Below are positions 49,690 through 61,639 of a DNA stretch of 64,000 nt, in pieces. The stretch is from Eucalyptus grandis. Lineage: Eukaryota; Streptophyta; Magnoliopsida; Myrtales; Myrtaceae. A program made the translations under genes and the position numbers. A model generated the notes under the pieces. That model was not told the DNA's origin and did not search any database. It worked only from the letters and a program-made list of their open reading frames with translations. The stretch is taken from assembly GCF_016545825.1 (NCBI RefSeq), contig NC_052621.1, positions 24,702,940 to 24,766,939 of the forward strand, in the 5' to 3' direction. How positions within the stretch are numbered: the first letter of the stretch is position 1; each line of letters opens with the position of its first letter.

Positions 49690-52600
49690 ATGAGTTTGAG
49701 CCATTTCTGTTCAGTCAACTTCCCTGCCATCTTGATCCTAGAACTGGTGATCACAAGCTTCGCTTCTTGTAGCGCTCTAGGAAACGAGACCGATAAAATT
49801 GCTCTGCAACAGTTCAGGTCCCTCTTAACAGATAATTCTGCAGGAACATTGGCCTCTTGGAATGATTCCCACCATTTCTGCCAATGGACTGGAGTCACTT
49901 GAGGTCTCAGACACCAAAGAGTCACTGCCTTGAACCTCGATGGGCAAGATTTGGCAGGGACCGTGTCCCCTTTTATCGGAAACCTTTCGTTCCTCCAATA
50001 CCTGAACCTCGCAAACAACTCTTTGCATGGTTTCATTCCTCCGGAAATCGGGCGCTTGTTCAGGCTTAGAAACCTGATCTTGAGCCACAACACTTTGGGA
50101 GGTGGAATTCCTAGAAATCTCTCCCAGTGTCTTAACCTCCTGACTCTCGAGCTCGATTATAATTATCTCCACGATCGCATCCCTTCTGAATTTGGGTCGC
50201 TATTGAAACTTCAGAAGCTCTCCTTCTCTAACAACAATCTCACGGGACCAATCCCTGCTTCCATAGGAAACCTTTCCTCCCTCCAAGTGCTTGATCTATT
50301 GAACAACAGCCTGATAGGAGGAGTTCCAATTTCTACAAGCAAAACAAGGCTCAAAGTTTTCGTGGTCAGTGAAAACGAGCTGACAGGTAGCTTCCCTCCC
50401 GCTCTTTACAACTTGTCATCCCTCAATATCATAGGTTTGTACCATAACCTGTTCACTGGCAGTATCAGGAGAGACATAGGCCTTCTGCTTCCGAATCTGG
50501 TAACACTTGTCCTGGGAGATAATCAGTTCACAGGTCCCATTCCCGATTCACTGTCCAATGCCTCGAACTTAGCAACAATTGATATCCCCTTGAATAACTT
50601 CTCTGGACGTGTCCCGGCCAGCTTTGGCAGGCTTCAAAACTTGAAATGGCTCAACCTTCTTCAAAATTTTCTTGGAAGCAGCACAACCGATGGTCTAAGT
50701 TTCCTTGCTGATTTGGCCAACTGCAGCAACCTTGAAATGCTGGATTTACAATATAACCAGTTCGAAGGTGAGCTGCCTGTTTCTGTCGGTAACCTCTCAA
50801 CCCAACTGAAGCAGCTACTAATGTCAGGGAACAGAATTCGTGGAAGCATTCCTGAAGTGATTACAAACCTCTTTAGTCTAAATCGATTATACATGGATGA
50901 TAACATGTTAACAGGCAACATTCCAATGTCTATTGGGAGGCTATCAAACTTGCATTATCTGAACTTGGGCCAAAACAAATTGACAGGGCACATGCCTTCA
51001 ACCATTGGTAATATCACTGGACTGATTGATCTGTACTTGTATGACAACAGCTTCGAAGGAAGCATACCTTTGAGCCTCGGCAACTGCAAGTCCCTGCAAG
51101 AAATACGCCTTTGTCATAACAAATTCACCGGGACCATTCCTAGCCACATGATTAGTCCATCGTCCCTCGTAATACTTCTGAATGTATCTCACAACTCTCT
51201 GTCTGGGCCCCTGCCACCTGAAGTTGGCAACTTAAAGAACCTCATTTCTCTCGATGTTTCGTACAATCAAATTCCCAGCGAAATTCCGACAACTTTGGGT
51301 GACTGTTTGGGATTGGAAGAGCTGTATATGCAGGCGAACCATTTTCAAGGACCCATTCCTCAATTAGGAGGGTTAAAAGGCATTCGTTTTCTTGACCTTT
51401 CCAATAACAACCTATCAGGGCAAATCCCAGAGTTCTTAGTTAACTTGTCATCGTCGCTGCAATTCATGAATCTGTCTTTTAACAATCTCGAAGGCGAAGT
51501 AACTGTACAAGGGATATTTGGAAACACTAGTGCCTTCAAAGTTGATGGCAACAAAGAGCTTTGCGGGGGCATACCTGAACTGCATTTGCCTTCATGTCCG
51601 GCTATATCAATCCCAAGATCTATAAAGCATAGACTTTCGAAGTGGGTGATGGTGATAATCATCATTGCTTCTTCTGCAGTGGCATTAGTATATTTAGCAT
51701 TGCTTTTCTGGTTGAGAAACTTGAAGAAGGAACATCTGCCTACTCACTCCTTGGGCCATTTTTACGAGAGGATTTCTTATGATGCTCTATTCAAAGCTAC
51801 CGACAGATTCTGTTCAAGCAAATTGATTGGTTCAGGTAATCTTTATATGTGAATGAACCATAATTTAGCAACTTCAAATGAGAACAGAAACACTCTTCAC
51901 AGTTCATGTACCATGTCGCATGATCACAATAGTTTGCAACTCCTGTTCAGGTAGTTTTGGCAGTGTATACAAAGGAACTCTTGGTCCGGATGGAAAAATT
52001 GTGGCCATCAAGGTTTTGAATCTCCAGCAGAAAGGAGCTTTCAAGAGCTTCTTGGCCGAATGCAAAGCCCTCAGCAGCATTCGGCATCGTAACCTTGTTA
52101 AGATCTTGACTGCTTGTTCAAGTGTCGACTCTCATGGTAATGAGTTCAGAGCCTTGGTATACGAGTTCATGGGAAACGGCAACTTGGACATGTGGTTACA
52201 CCCAAACGACGAGCAAATGCAATTAAAACCTTGGAGCTTCCTCCAAAGATTGAACATCGCGATTGATGTAGCCTCTGCTTTGGATTATCTTCACCACCAG
52301 TGCCAAACTCCATTGGTCCACTGTGATCTGAAACCAAGCAACATTCTTCTCGACCATGAGTTCACGGCTCACATCAGTGATTTTGGATTGTCGAGGCTCG
52401 TTTTCGAGTCTAACGAAGACATCTTTTGGAGTCATCTCAGCTCCTCTGCTTTTAAGGGAACCATGGGTTACATCGCTCCAGGTACTGCTCTAAAGATCAC
52501 AAAAACATTTACATTCACGAAAATCAGAAGAATTCAGAGACCTTGTAGAGTAATCGAGCTAACAGAAACTTTTTCTGGACTCGCAGAATATGGAATGGGT

Positions 52601-53218
52601 GTTCATCCATCAACTAGTGGGGATGTGTACAGCTTCGGGATCCTCTTGCTAGAGATGTTCACGGGAAGACGGCCGACAGATAATATATTTGAAGACGATT
52701 TCAACATTCAGAAATTTGTCAAGTCGGCGATGCCAAAGCGAGCAACAGGGTTCTTGGATCAATCGATTTTCTGTGGGGAAGTAGGTGAAAGCAGTGATGA
52801 GCAAGCAGATTGGAGTGACTGTGGAATCGACAAAGCCGAATGTCTGCTATCGGTCTTCGAGATTGGATTAACTTGCTCAGCAGAATCACCGAAAGACAGG
52901 AAGGACATGAATGGAGTTGCACGGGACTTGCTCTCAATCAGAGACAAGTTTCTCAAAACCCGCGTTCACGAGGATAGGGTGCAGAGCCCAGCACCAAGTA
53001 AGTCCCTTGTTAGTCGCTGTATGCATGTATCATTGTGTCCCTAGCATTGCTTTGGATTTAGTGAAATTGGATCGTATGCTAACAAGTCTCGGGACAAGAA
53101 ACCACTAGGGTCTTGATCAAATCGTGCATGATCATTGACAATTGGTGAGAGCCTGATTGAATCATCCTCCTCTTTCTTATTATATTTTTCAGGTGACACG
53201 TTGGAGGAGGCGGCCTGA
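49690..53218 (+). CDS. LRR-XII-type receptor-like kinase with one in-frame stop
   Basis: Exons 49690-51835, 51951-52481, 52587-52997 and 53193-53218; about 1037 codons. Order: signal peptide (about 1-29), LRR amino cap, about twenty 24-residue LRRs, a transmembrane helix (about 51640-51710, VMVIIIIASSAVALVYLALL), then a kinase split by an intron at the glycine loop, the usual place in this subfamily. Kinase motifs: GSGSFGSVYKG, VAIK (Lys736), HCDLKPSN (about 839-846), SDFGLSR, APEYG. HCD instead of HRD makes it a non-RD kinase, typical of pattern-recognition receptors such as EFR and Xa21 (family knowledge); the ligand is unknown. Codon 71 (49900-49902) is TGA where the second cap cysteine belongs, after CQWTGVT. 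Everything else is intact. Intron 2 is 105 nt without an in-frame stop. If intron 3 is not used, the frame ends at 53044. Confidence 0.9.
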
Positions 53219-53619
53219 TCCATCTCAGGTTATTGAGCAGACGGAGAAATTGTAAGTAAAGATGGGCACGACGTAACTTGTTGGAGCCAGGTTCCTCTTT
53301 TAATGTCAATGTCAATGGCAGGCTAGCTCACTTGTCTGTGAAGTCCATTTGTAATACAGCCTTTAAGGGGGGCTTTCGACTATAAGTGGCCACAGTTTGC
53401 AATTTAGGGAGTCTCCAAACTAGCAGCTTCTGGTTGGTCAGAAAGCAAAACTAGCACATTTTGTAATAAATAAAACATGGATTTCGACTGTTGCTACGGT
53501 AATATCCCTGCTATAAGATATTTGAATGTACTTGAGTCCGGTTGTGTTCGTTTTTGTTGTAATTTCGCTGCTGGAAGCTAAGAACCTGAGAAATTGTGTG
53601 ACGAGAATGAGAACGTTTG
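53219..53619. other. LRR-kinase 3' region
   Basis: Likely 3' untranslated region and flank; its distal part (53510-53590) matches the relic at 44575. No other gene. Confidence 0.6.
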
Positions 53620-54064
53620 GGTGTGTTTAGTTCAGCATTTCCAAGGGATTGTTGGCTTCTAAAGCCCTTGGGGAAATATTGGACCGTTTAACAACCAATT
53701 TGAAGTAGCTTTCAAGTAAAAGCTAGCATTGGGAATGTTGAATCTAATGCTAGTAGGGATTAGCTTTAAGCTTTTAGCAATTAATCAAATGCTCAAAGTC
53801 ATTTTTTTCTTTCAAAATTACCCTTGCTCATTCTTCAAATTTCCGATTTTTCCCTTGTTATTATTTTTTTAAATGCTAAAAAAAGCTAAAAAATTCATAT
53901 ATATATATAAAGACCAACTCTTTGTCAGCCCGGTGAAGGGCTACGGTCGTCGGGGAACTAGATTTGGCATCAACAACCGTCGGTCGAGGTTGCTCTCAAC
54001 TGACGGCCGCCGGCCATATTTGTATTTTCCTAATAGGCTTTTGAAATACTGAACCAAATGCACC
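53620..54064. mobile_element. TIR element with small GC-rich core
   Basis: The left end GGTGTGTTTAGTTCAGCATT and the reverse complement of the right end (GGTGCATTTGGTTCAGTATT) match at most positions. TTG lies directly outside both ends (53617-53619, 54065-54067), a three-base duplication. The core 53925-54015 is GC-rich. It splits the LRR-kinase 3' flank, which is uninterrupted in the relic at 44575. Confidence 0.65.
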
Positions 54065-54659
54065 TTGAGAGTCCTTGTGGCTGTTATGGAAGGCTTCCAT
54101 GTACTCTTGTAATATATGGAGAGATTATCTCCTTATGTCCTTTAGCCAATTTTTCTTTCTTCTTTTTTGAAAATAGTAGAACAACATTGATACCGCTCAC
54201 TTGGTTTCACAATGACGTGGTTTTGTGCCTATTACATGATTTTCAGCAATAAGAATGTTTTCTTCAGTCTCTTATATGAAAAGGATTACCAATCACCGAG
54301 ATACAAGATACCCAACAGAATTTCCTGATTACAAAAGCTCTGTGCTGAATAATTTTGTTGAGAACACAAATATTGATTCCTAGTTCCATTGGAAAGAAAA
54401 CCTTTTTTTCATGTCCACTAGATAAAGAGGAATGATCAGCAATCAACAAAAAGCTAAAATCAGATCCTTCTTGTAATCCTCAAACCAGATACGTCGAGAT
54501 GATGCTCAAGTTGTGGTGTCCTCCGGAAACAAGTTTTGGGCGGCAACTGTTGCGATCCATGGGCCTACGGGGTCATTTTTTGTCTTTTCAGGCACTCGGG
54601 TCGGGCCTAAAGCGATTTGAAGTGTGGAAATAGTGGGACCTTAATGTAATTGTCCTTTA

Positions 54660-55422
54660 GGCTACGTTTGGTCGTTCGGATTTTTAATCGGGATAGGACT
54701 GGATATGATGGGATATAAAATCATAAAATCCTATAATTTTTTTATATCCTGTCTATTGTTTGGTAAATCACAGTATTAAAGTCGGATATATTCATATCAT
54801 ATCATGTACATTTTTTTGATATAAATGGCATATTATTATAAATGAACCTAAATGTTTATAAATGGAGATGGTAAAAATCTCTCGTAACATTATTCCTCAA
54901 TTTATTTTTATTTTATTTTCCTTTTTTTACATTATTTTATTTATTATTTATTTTTCCCCTTTCATCATTCTTTAATAAAATTTTATCAAATAGTAAACTA
55001 TACTAACATACCTAAAATACAAAAATACCTAAAATATATAATAAATATAAATCTTTAATTTATAGATTGATGTTTTTATAAAATGAATTAAAGTTGCATA
55101 TATAAATTAAAATAAGATTAATTAAAAATAAATTTTTATATTTTTATATTTTTAATTTCTTAAATTAGAATTCAAATATTATTTATATTGAAATATAATT
55201 TCAAATTTTTAATTTAATAAGTTTGTTATTCAATAAAAATAACTTTCCTATTATAAAGATTAAAAATCATATCCACTTTTATCCCACCTCTCCCATGGGA
55301 TAATTTTATCATGCCTATATCCCATTTATATCCGATTTTATCTTGTCCTGAGCGAGCACCAAACGTAAGATAGGATAAATCATATCCTATCCCGAATTTT
55401 ATCCCGACTGCCAAACACAGCC
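54660..55422. mobile_element. PIF/Harbinger-like TIR element (TTA target duplication)
   Basis: The left end GGCTACGTTTGGTCGTTCGG and the reverse complement of the right end (GGCTGTGTTTGGCAGTCGGG) match well, with further matching subterminal ATCGGGATAGGA / TTCGGGATAGGATA. TTA flanks both sides (54657-54659, 55423-55425). The centre is extremely AT-rich, with no GC core and no transposase. It also interrupts the LRR-kinase 3' flank relative to 44575. Confidence 0.8.
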
Positions 55423-55425
55423 TTA

Positions 55426-56939
55426 ATGTATAATGTCCCTAACTCTCAACTGTAAACCGAGCAGACTAGTGAAATTTCACTTTCATACACATCATCAGCA
55501 GTATAGGCTTGGCGTCTGCGAAAGCTGCGCCTCCAGACTGCAGTCAAGCAGCGAAATTTGTTCTGATGGATACCCAGTTTAACTTGGTCAATGGAACTGC
55601 ATCTTCCCTGTCCGCAGGGAGTGAGCTTTGACCGTATTCATGGATGTCTTTTAAATGCTCTGCCCAAAATCGTCTGAATGGTCAAGATTTCTTGATTCCC
55701 TCCCTCCCTCATGTGGAAGCTTTTCCTTCCTTTTTTCTTTTAAAGCTCCTTGCGTCTCAGTTTCGCTAAATCTACTAGATTCTTTGGCCTCCGGGAAACG
55801 AGCCCCTTAAACCACTTACGCACACAATAAAGCTCAGCGAGAGAATTAAAATAAAATGACATAAAAAAGAGAACAAAGAAAAAATAGATTCTTTTATGCT
55901 CCATTTATTTTGCGAAAATTGAATGATTTAAAAAATATTTTCTAACAATGATGGCTTATATCACATGAAATATTTTCAGTATCAAGAATAGTTTGTCTAA
56001 ATTTTGTCATGGACAATGAAAATATTTTTAGTTCATTTTTTTTTTTTTGTAAGTGATGCAAATAGTCATTTTTGGAAAAATATTTTTCAAATTATTAATT
56101 CTTCGCAAAATAAATAGAAACTTTGTTGTCTCATTCTTTCTCTTTTTTCTATCCTCACACTTGCACCACTAACTGCACACGTTTTCCTTGCCTTCCTTTT
56201 TCTTTGCCAAATTCTATGTGGGTTGAATTTATGAGATTTTGTGGGACAACAAATTTAAACTGTTATATGAATACGTGGTTTGTTATTTAAATATTTTAAT
56301 ATTCTCCCTCACGCTTAGTTTGGTCTTTTATCTAGTACGAGGTGTGGAAATTTAATTAATGAGATAAATGGGGCCTGGTAATATTTGAACTCAAAACCTC
56401 CGACTATGATATCATGTGAAATTTTGTAAGATCATTGTTGACTATTCTAAAGATTTAAGTTATTAGATGAATGCGTGATTTGTTATTTAAATATTTTAAC
56501 AGAATTAAGTGAGCTTAGTCTAGGAAATTCAGAAAAGATCAAGGCCCCTCTCCTCTCCTAAATTTAACGTTTGGGGCTAAAGCCCATTACATTATGATCG
56601 GGTTAACTTGAAGCATTCATTTGGACATGTTATTACCAAATGATTACCAAATGAAAATATCCCTTGTGCTTGTAATGTAAATGCAAAGTATGCCAATGAT
56701 ATTTTTGTTTAGGGGTTGATGGCTTTTCATGTGACACATGACTAAGTAAAATAGTCAAATTTTAGATATCAATAATAACTAATAGCTTCATCCCTTCATC
56801 GTCAGGTTTACAAAGCAAAGCAAATATAGTGACTGAGTTGACTATGGCAATTATATGAACTTGACAAATTAGTAAGCATGTTCATTGATTAAATGAGCAA
56901 GACACATTGCTGGCAAGAAACAAGCAAGATCGAAGTGAC
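55426..56939. other. Remaining LRR-kinase flank and AT-rich spacer
   Basis: 55440-55660 is the continuation of the flank shared with 44790-44950. 55850-56110 has the poly-A/T and GGAAAATATTTTTC words of a small degenerate inverted repeat. 56230-56500 holds two related copies of a phrase ending GAATACGTGGTTTGTTATTT. 56840-56939 is the 3' flank of the UGT relic, shared with 41500-41640. No gene. Confidence 0.45.
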
Positions 56940-57290
56940 TTATACGTGAAGGTTATATTGAAGGCAAATGCTAACTCTTTCTTGAGCTTTTTATTCAATG
57001 TTATGAAGTCTTGAATCAACCTTCCAATAGAATCATACGAAGACCCACCTTTCTTCATGGCATTCGTTGCCGCCTCCCTCATTTCCTTCACCTTCTCCCT
57101 CATCGCTATAGTGCTGCTGCCCATCAAGCATCTAACGGCCCTTTCTATCTCCTCCACTGGCACTAGATGGCCACCAATGTTGTGCCCCTTGTACCAACCT
57201 CAGCTCCACTGCTAAACCCAATTCCTTCACCATCGTAAAGGCGTTCAGCTGCTACTCTGCATATATGGGCCACATCATCGACACGTAGTA
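56940..57290 (-). pseudogene. UDP-glycosyltransferase carboxyl-terminal relic 2
   Basis: On the minus strand: WPIYAE, then a stop where Gln is expected, then QLNAFTMVKELGLAVELRL, a frameshift, then PVEEIERAVRCLM ... REKVKEMREAA ... GGSSYDSIGRLIQDFI, the standard end of family 1 glycosyltransferases, most like group E (UGT71-like) in my reading. It lacks the amino-terminal two thirds. It shares its 3' flank (for example TTAGTAAGCATGTTC.TTGA) with relic 1, so both derive from one duplicated gene end. Confidence 0.8.
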
Positions 57291-59064
57291 AATATACGTT
57301 GCGTATTCTTTTCCATATTAGAAAATATGCCTACTGAAAACCCATCTCTCTTTCCCTGGTGGTTGTCGTGTCTGGCTTGTGCCTTGAATTAGGTAACGGC
57401 AGGATCTCATCTTCCTCAGGATGGAAGAAGCAAGGTCCGTGTTGGAAAAGGAGAAAATTTTTGCTTGTCTCCTTTGTCGAGGGAAGAAACGGCCGGCGAA
57501 GGAGACCAAATCTCCAAATCCTCCTCCTCCAAGGCCGCCTCCATCGGCAAAGGACATGAAGCATGACGGTGACTGGGGAGGAAGGTTGCGACGGGTGGTG
57601 GGGACAACGTATGGGTTTTACTTCGGACAAGAATATGACGACGCAGTGCCTGGTTGAATTTCGTCTGTGGCTAATGAATTTCGGCAGTATTTATATATAG
57701 GTCACTGCAATTGATACTTTCATTGAATCTATTAAAATTTCAATCTTTTGCAATTTGTGTACGTTGGCTTAAATACACCCACTTTTCATACGAATTGCTA
57801 ACATGGCGCCACCATGTTGATGACATTCTGCCTGGCCTTGTGTCCGCTCCATCAACAATTTTTCAAAAAAATTGGTCGGATTCTAGTCAGATGCATCAAT
57901 TGCGGAAATTGAAATTCAGTGCATTTTTATTGGAAGAAATCAAACTTAGATCATTGATAGTTTGCTTGCATATTTTTTGGCCACATAACATAGTAATTTG
58001 CTACTTTAGATCTATAATTTTTGGCTTTTAAAAAATTCCAAATCTATTGTTTGCTAATTTTGTTTGGCCTACGTCAAAGTGGATTCAATAGGTATAGAAG
58101 CCATGTGGCAGTGGTGGCAAGGCGAAAATAAGACTTACTTTCAAGATTACAAATAGACGGTTGACTTAAACAATGTACTCTCAAAATGTAGTTGTCCGAC
58201 TAGATTTGGGTTGGGCGTATTTTGGATCGACCGTGAATAAATTTCATTGTATTGCATGAACTAGACAAGTCAATATGAGTGAATTAAGTCAATCTAGTCC
58301 AAATCCAAAGGTGACACAATCCAAATTTGACGTGATCTGCCATCTTCGAGCCAAGATGAACCGATCATCTTATGATCAATTGTGTTGAGGAAACAAAAAA
58401 TAAGATCGAATTAGTGGTGGGTATGATGCACCTATCTCCTGAAAAAATTTATATGGACTCAAATCATGTGAACTAGCTCCATCTCAACCATTGAGTAGCG
58501 CGGCCATCATATAGGACCCATGTGGATGATCGATATTAAGGTGCATACGGTAATTACTCCAATCTTCTAGAAAGAAACTCCTATTCTCATCTAGCAATGT
58601 TTCTTTCTGATTCAACGAGCTAGATTGCTTGCTACTTTTCATCTAAAGATTGTGATTGTTTTAGAATGTGATTATTTTAAATTTCGTTGTGGCTATATTA
58701 TTTTTTATCCGTGTATTAATTTAGTCATGCAGATTTCTCAAATTATAGAAGCTATTGAACAAACTTTTAATGCCATGACTTTTTAGGGCGGTTTCACTTG
58801 GGCCCCTCCAAGTTTTAAATTTAGCCCAAAAGGTTGTGGGCTCAACAAAGGTCTCCCAGCTTCTATATTTTCTCAACATTAATCGGCTCAATCGTGGTTT
58901 TCTTTTATCCGTTCATCCATCAAGATGGGCTTGCCGAGGAGAATGTTTTTAGTTGTTTGGTCTTCTCATCATCACTTTTCATTTCTGTTTTAATAAGTAA
59001 TGTCGGGAATGTGAAAAATAATAATAATATTTTACGCAATCAAATCTCAAAGTTATTGCGAATA
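57291..59064. other. Spacer, no gene recognised
   Basis: 57421-57657 is a 78-codon frame, Pro/Lys-rich, of no recognised family, in a locally GC-rich patch; the opposite strand is also open, so it is not trusted. The rest is AT-rich and unremarkable. Confidence 0.4.
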
Positions 59065-60900
59065 ATTGTAAGACAGTTACATGAATATTTCATACTCAAA
59101 TGCATTATAATAGTGTCTCGTATCACTTTATAAATAAAATTTCTGAATTGATTTTTGCATCCCAAATCTATCTTGAGATAGGGATCAATATCTCAAACAC
59201 GGTGATTCCCCACAATTGTACTATCGTCATTGAGAATTATGATATCTTGAGACCTGCCTTTTTGATTTAGGCAAATTGGGTATCATTGAAAATCTCATAA
59301 TGAGTACAACCCAAATTCACGTTCAACTTTGATCAAACTTTAGATAAAAAAGTTAGACGTATGGCCCCTCTTCTTTATCAATCTTGGAAAAATTCCATCA
59401 TTTGCTCCTCTATATTAGGCGCAACTATGATCAAACTTTAGATAAAAAAGTTAGACATGTGTGCCCCTCTTCTTTATCATTCTTGGAAAAATTCCATCAT
59501 TCGCTCCTCTATATTAGGCGCAATCGTAGCTAAGTTTCAAAACTAGATCATTGAAAATTTGGTCATTGCTTTGAACTGAGCCCAATGTCCATTTCCTTCC
59601 ATAATGCCACGAGCTTTAGCCTTTCACATGGAAAAATTGTCTAATCAATTTATGAGCTCGCTGATTGACAATCATCATCAACCATTGAGGACAACGATCG
59701 CGGTCCATTGGATTGTCTGAGTTGATGTCAAACATCTGATTGGGCTTGATAACTTTGTCACCATTTAACCCATGGCAAGTTATGCTGGCGTTGGACCTGA
59801 GTAGGTCCTTAAAAGGCTCAAGGAGAAAACAGGCGGGAGATCTGCCCCTGGGTGGGAGACCTCGCGTTGTCTTCTGTATTCCCTCTCTGTCAGGAAGACA
59901 AAGATAGATAGGGAATTTGGGGGCCTTACGGTGGGGAAGGTAGACTCCACGTCGGGGTATGCTTAAATCTCCCAACTACCATCGGGTAGGCTGGTATAGT
60001 AGTCACCCGCGCCTGAGATGAGTGAGGGTGGGTGAAAGGCCCACTACAGAGTTAGCACGCGTTACGGCACTACTCATAAACGTAGGCTAACTTTGTTCAA
60101 ACTTTAGATAAAAAAGTTAGACGTCTGTGCTCCTCTTCTTTATCTTTCTTGGAAAAATTCCATCATTCGTTCCTCTATATTAGGCGCAATCATAGCTAAG
60201 TTTCAAAAATAGATCATTGAAAATTTGGTCGTTGCTTTAAACTGGGCCCAATGTCCATTTCCTTCCACAACGCCACGAGCTTTAGCCTTTCACATGGAAA
60301 AATTGTCTAGTCAATCTATGAGCTCGTTGATTGACAATCATCATCAACCATTGAGTACAATGATTGCGGTCCGTTGGATTGTCTGAGTTAATATCAAACG
60401 TCTGATTGGGCTTGATAATTTTGCCACCATTTAACCCACGGCAGGTTATGCTGACGCTGTCCTATAAGGATTAGATTTTCTCATTGCCATGAGAAAATGA
60501 TGGAGCTCAAACATTGCATAAAGGATTCCAACTAAGTTGTACAAAGTCTAAGATTCCAATAGGCTGAATTTACATTTTTCTTTAGGGGGTCAAATTTATC
60601 AAATTCAAAGGTGCTCTTTCCTATTATTATTTGGAAAACTAAGATTTAACTTAGGCTCTGTTTGTTTTGTAAAAAATAAGTGATCTAGAAAATATTTTTC
60701 TATAAATGATCGTTTTCATCGCTTATAAAGATAAATGAATGAAAAATATTTTTAGAAGTTACCTATGCATCAAATTGGATTTTGGTTGTCACGAACAGTA
60801 TTGTCCAAATTCAAGCTAATCTGAACAAAAGTCCAGGTTTTGGGTGGACTAAACTGTGGTCTTTGGATGCATCAGATTTAAACGGTCAATCTAATGTGCG
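59065..60900. repeat. Large repeat unit A upstream of the second LRR kinase
   Basis: It begins ATTATAATAGTGTCTCGTAT-like, passes GATTTTTGCATCCCAAATCT, CTTTAGCCTTTCACATGG and GAGCTCGNTGATTGACAATC, and ends GATTTAAACGGTCAATCTAA. The same series recurs in order at 61935-63118. Unit A has an internal 98-bp tandem duplication (59331-59428 and 59429-59526) and a repeated half (59429-59795 and 60095-60461) separated by a foreign-looking insertion. No protein is recognised; it may be a non-autonomous transposon or duplicated flank. Confidence 0.75.
59796..60088. other. Insertion of unlike composition, possible organelle DNA
   Basis: About 290 bp with balanced base use and none of the A/T runs of its surroundings, sitting between two copies of the same repeat half. 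It has an open minus-strand stretch (MGDLSIPRRGVYLPHRKAPK...). Composition and style resemble plant mitochondrial intergenic DNA, but I cannot confirm a match. Confidence 0.3.
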
Positions 60901-61225
60901 CAACCTCAGGAGTTGCAACCCAGGTGACCGTCATTGGGGTCATGCGACCTCAAGCCTCGTTGCTTGGGGTTGTGCGACCCTCGCTGAGGTCGCCCAACCT
61001 TGGGTGACGGCCCTCGGCGCTAGATTTGGCTTGCTGACGGCCGTAACCCTTTGCTGGAGGATTTGATTTTTTAATTAAAAAATCAAAATTAGACCCAAAA
61101 GCCCTTTGTAAAAAATATTTGCCAAACACTAATTAGGACAAAACAGCTTTACAAAGGATTCTTCACCAAACGTAATTTGTATTTCCCCAATGAGCTTTAG
61201 GTTATAGGCATTTGCATTTCCCCAA
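60901..61225. repeat. GC-core element fragment
   Basis: A GC-rich patch (60900-61065) with GGGGTCATGCGACC, GGGGTTGTGCGACC and CGAGGTCG-type words, like the core of the element at 25179-25851, is followed by an arm with CACCAAACGTAATTTG and ending near TTTGTCTAACC. It is absent from repeat unit B, so it inserted in or beside unit A. The left terminus is unclear. Confidence 0.45.
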
Positions 61226-61639
61226 GACTCATTTGAAGCAAGCTTTGTCTAACCTTGAAGTAAGATAAAAAGGAACTAAAACACCAAATGGAAATTGTAT
61301 AATTACCAAATATAAAGAGTTACAAAATCCTGGGAATTCTTGAAAATTAACTCTAAAAGTAGACAAGGAAATCTGACGATAACAAAAAAACTGAACGAGT
61401 TAAAATGAATGCAGAAAATAGGCCCAAAAATATAAAAGTTGACTGAAATTACAAAAACGAAGGATTTTGGGGCCATAAAAATGGCAATAAATAAATAAAT
61501 AACAACCTTGTACTCTGAGGTAGTTCTTCAAATTGGTATTATGGATTCTCTAAGTCCGCTCAGATCAAAATTTATAGTATTTTATCTAGTAATGGTAGAA
61601 ATATCTAGGATATTTTCCTTGATTTTTCATGTTTCTCGT

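Noticed and set aside
49656..50172. Minus-strand frames of 115-145 codons over the start of the first kinase
   Set aside because: Antisense shadows of the LRR-coding exon, whose repeats create long open frames on the opposite strand.
52998..53044. Ending the first LRR kinase at the stop at 53042-53044
   Set aside because: A strong donor (A then GTAAGT at 52997/52998) pairs with an acceptor at 53191-53192 and gives a short in-frame last exon ending at 53218; the direct readthrough remains possible but adds an uncharacteristic tail.
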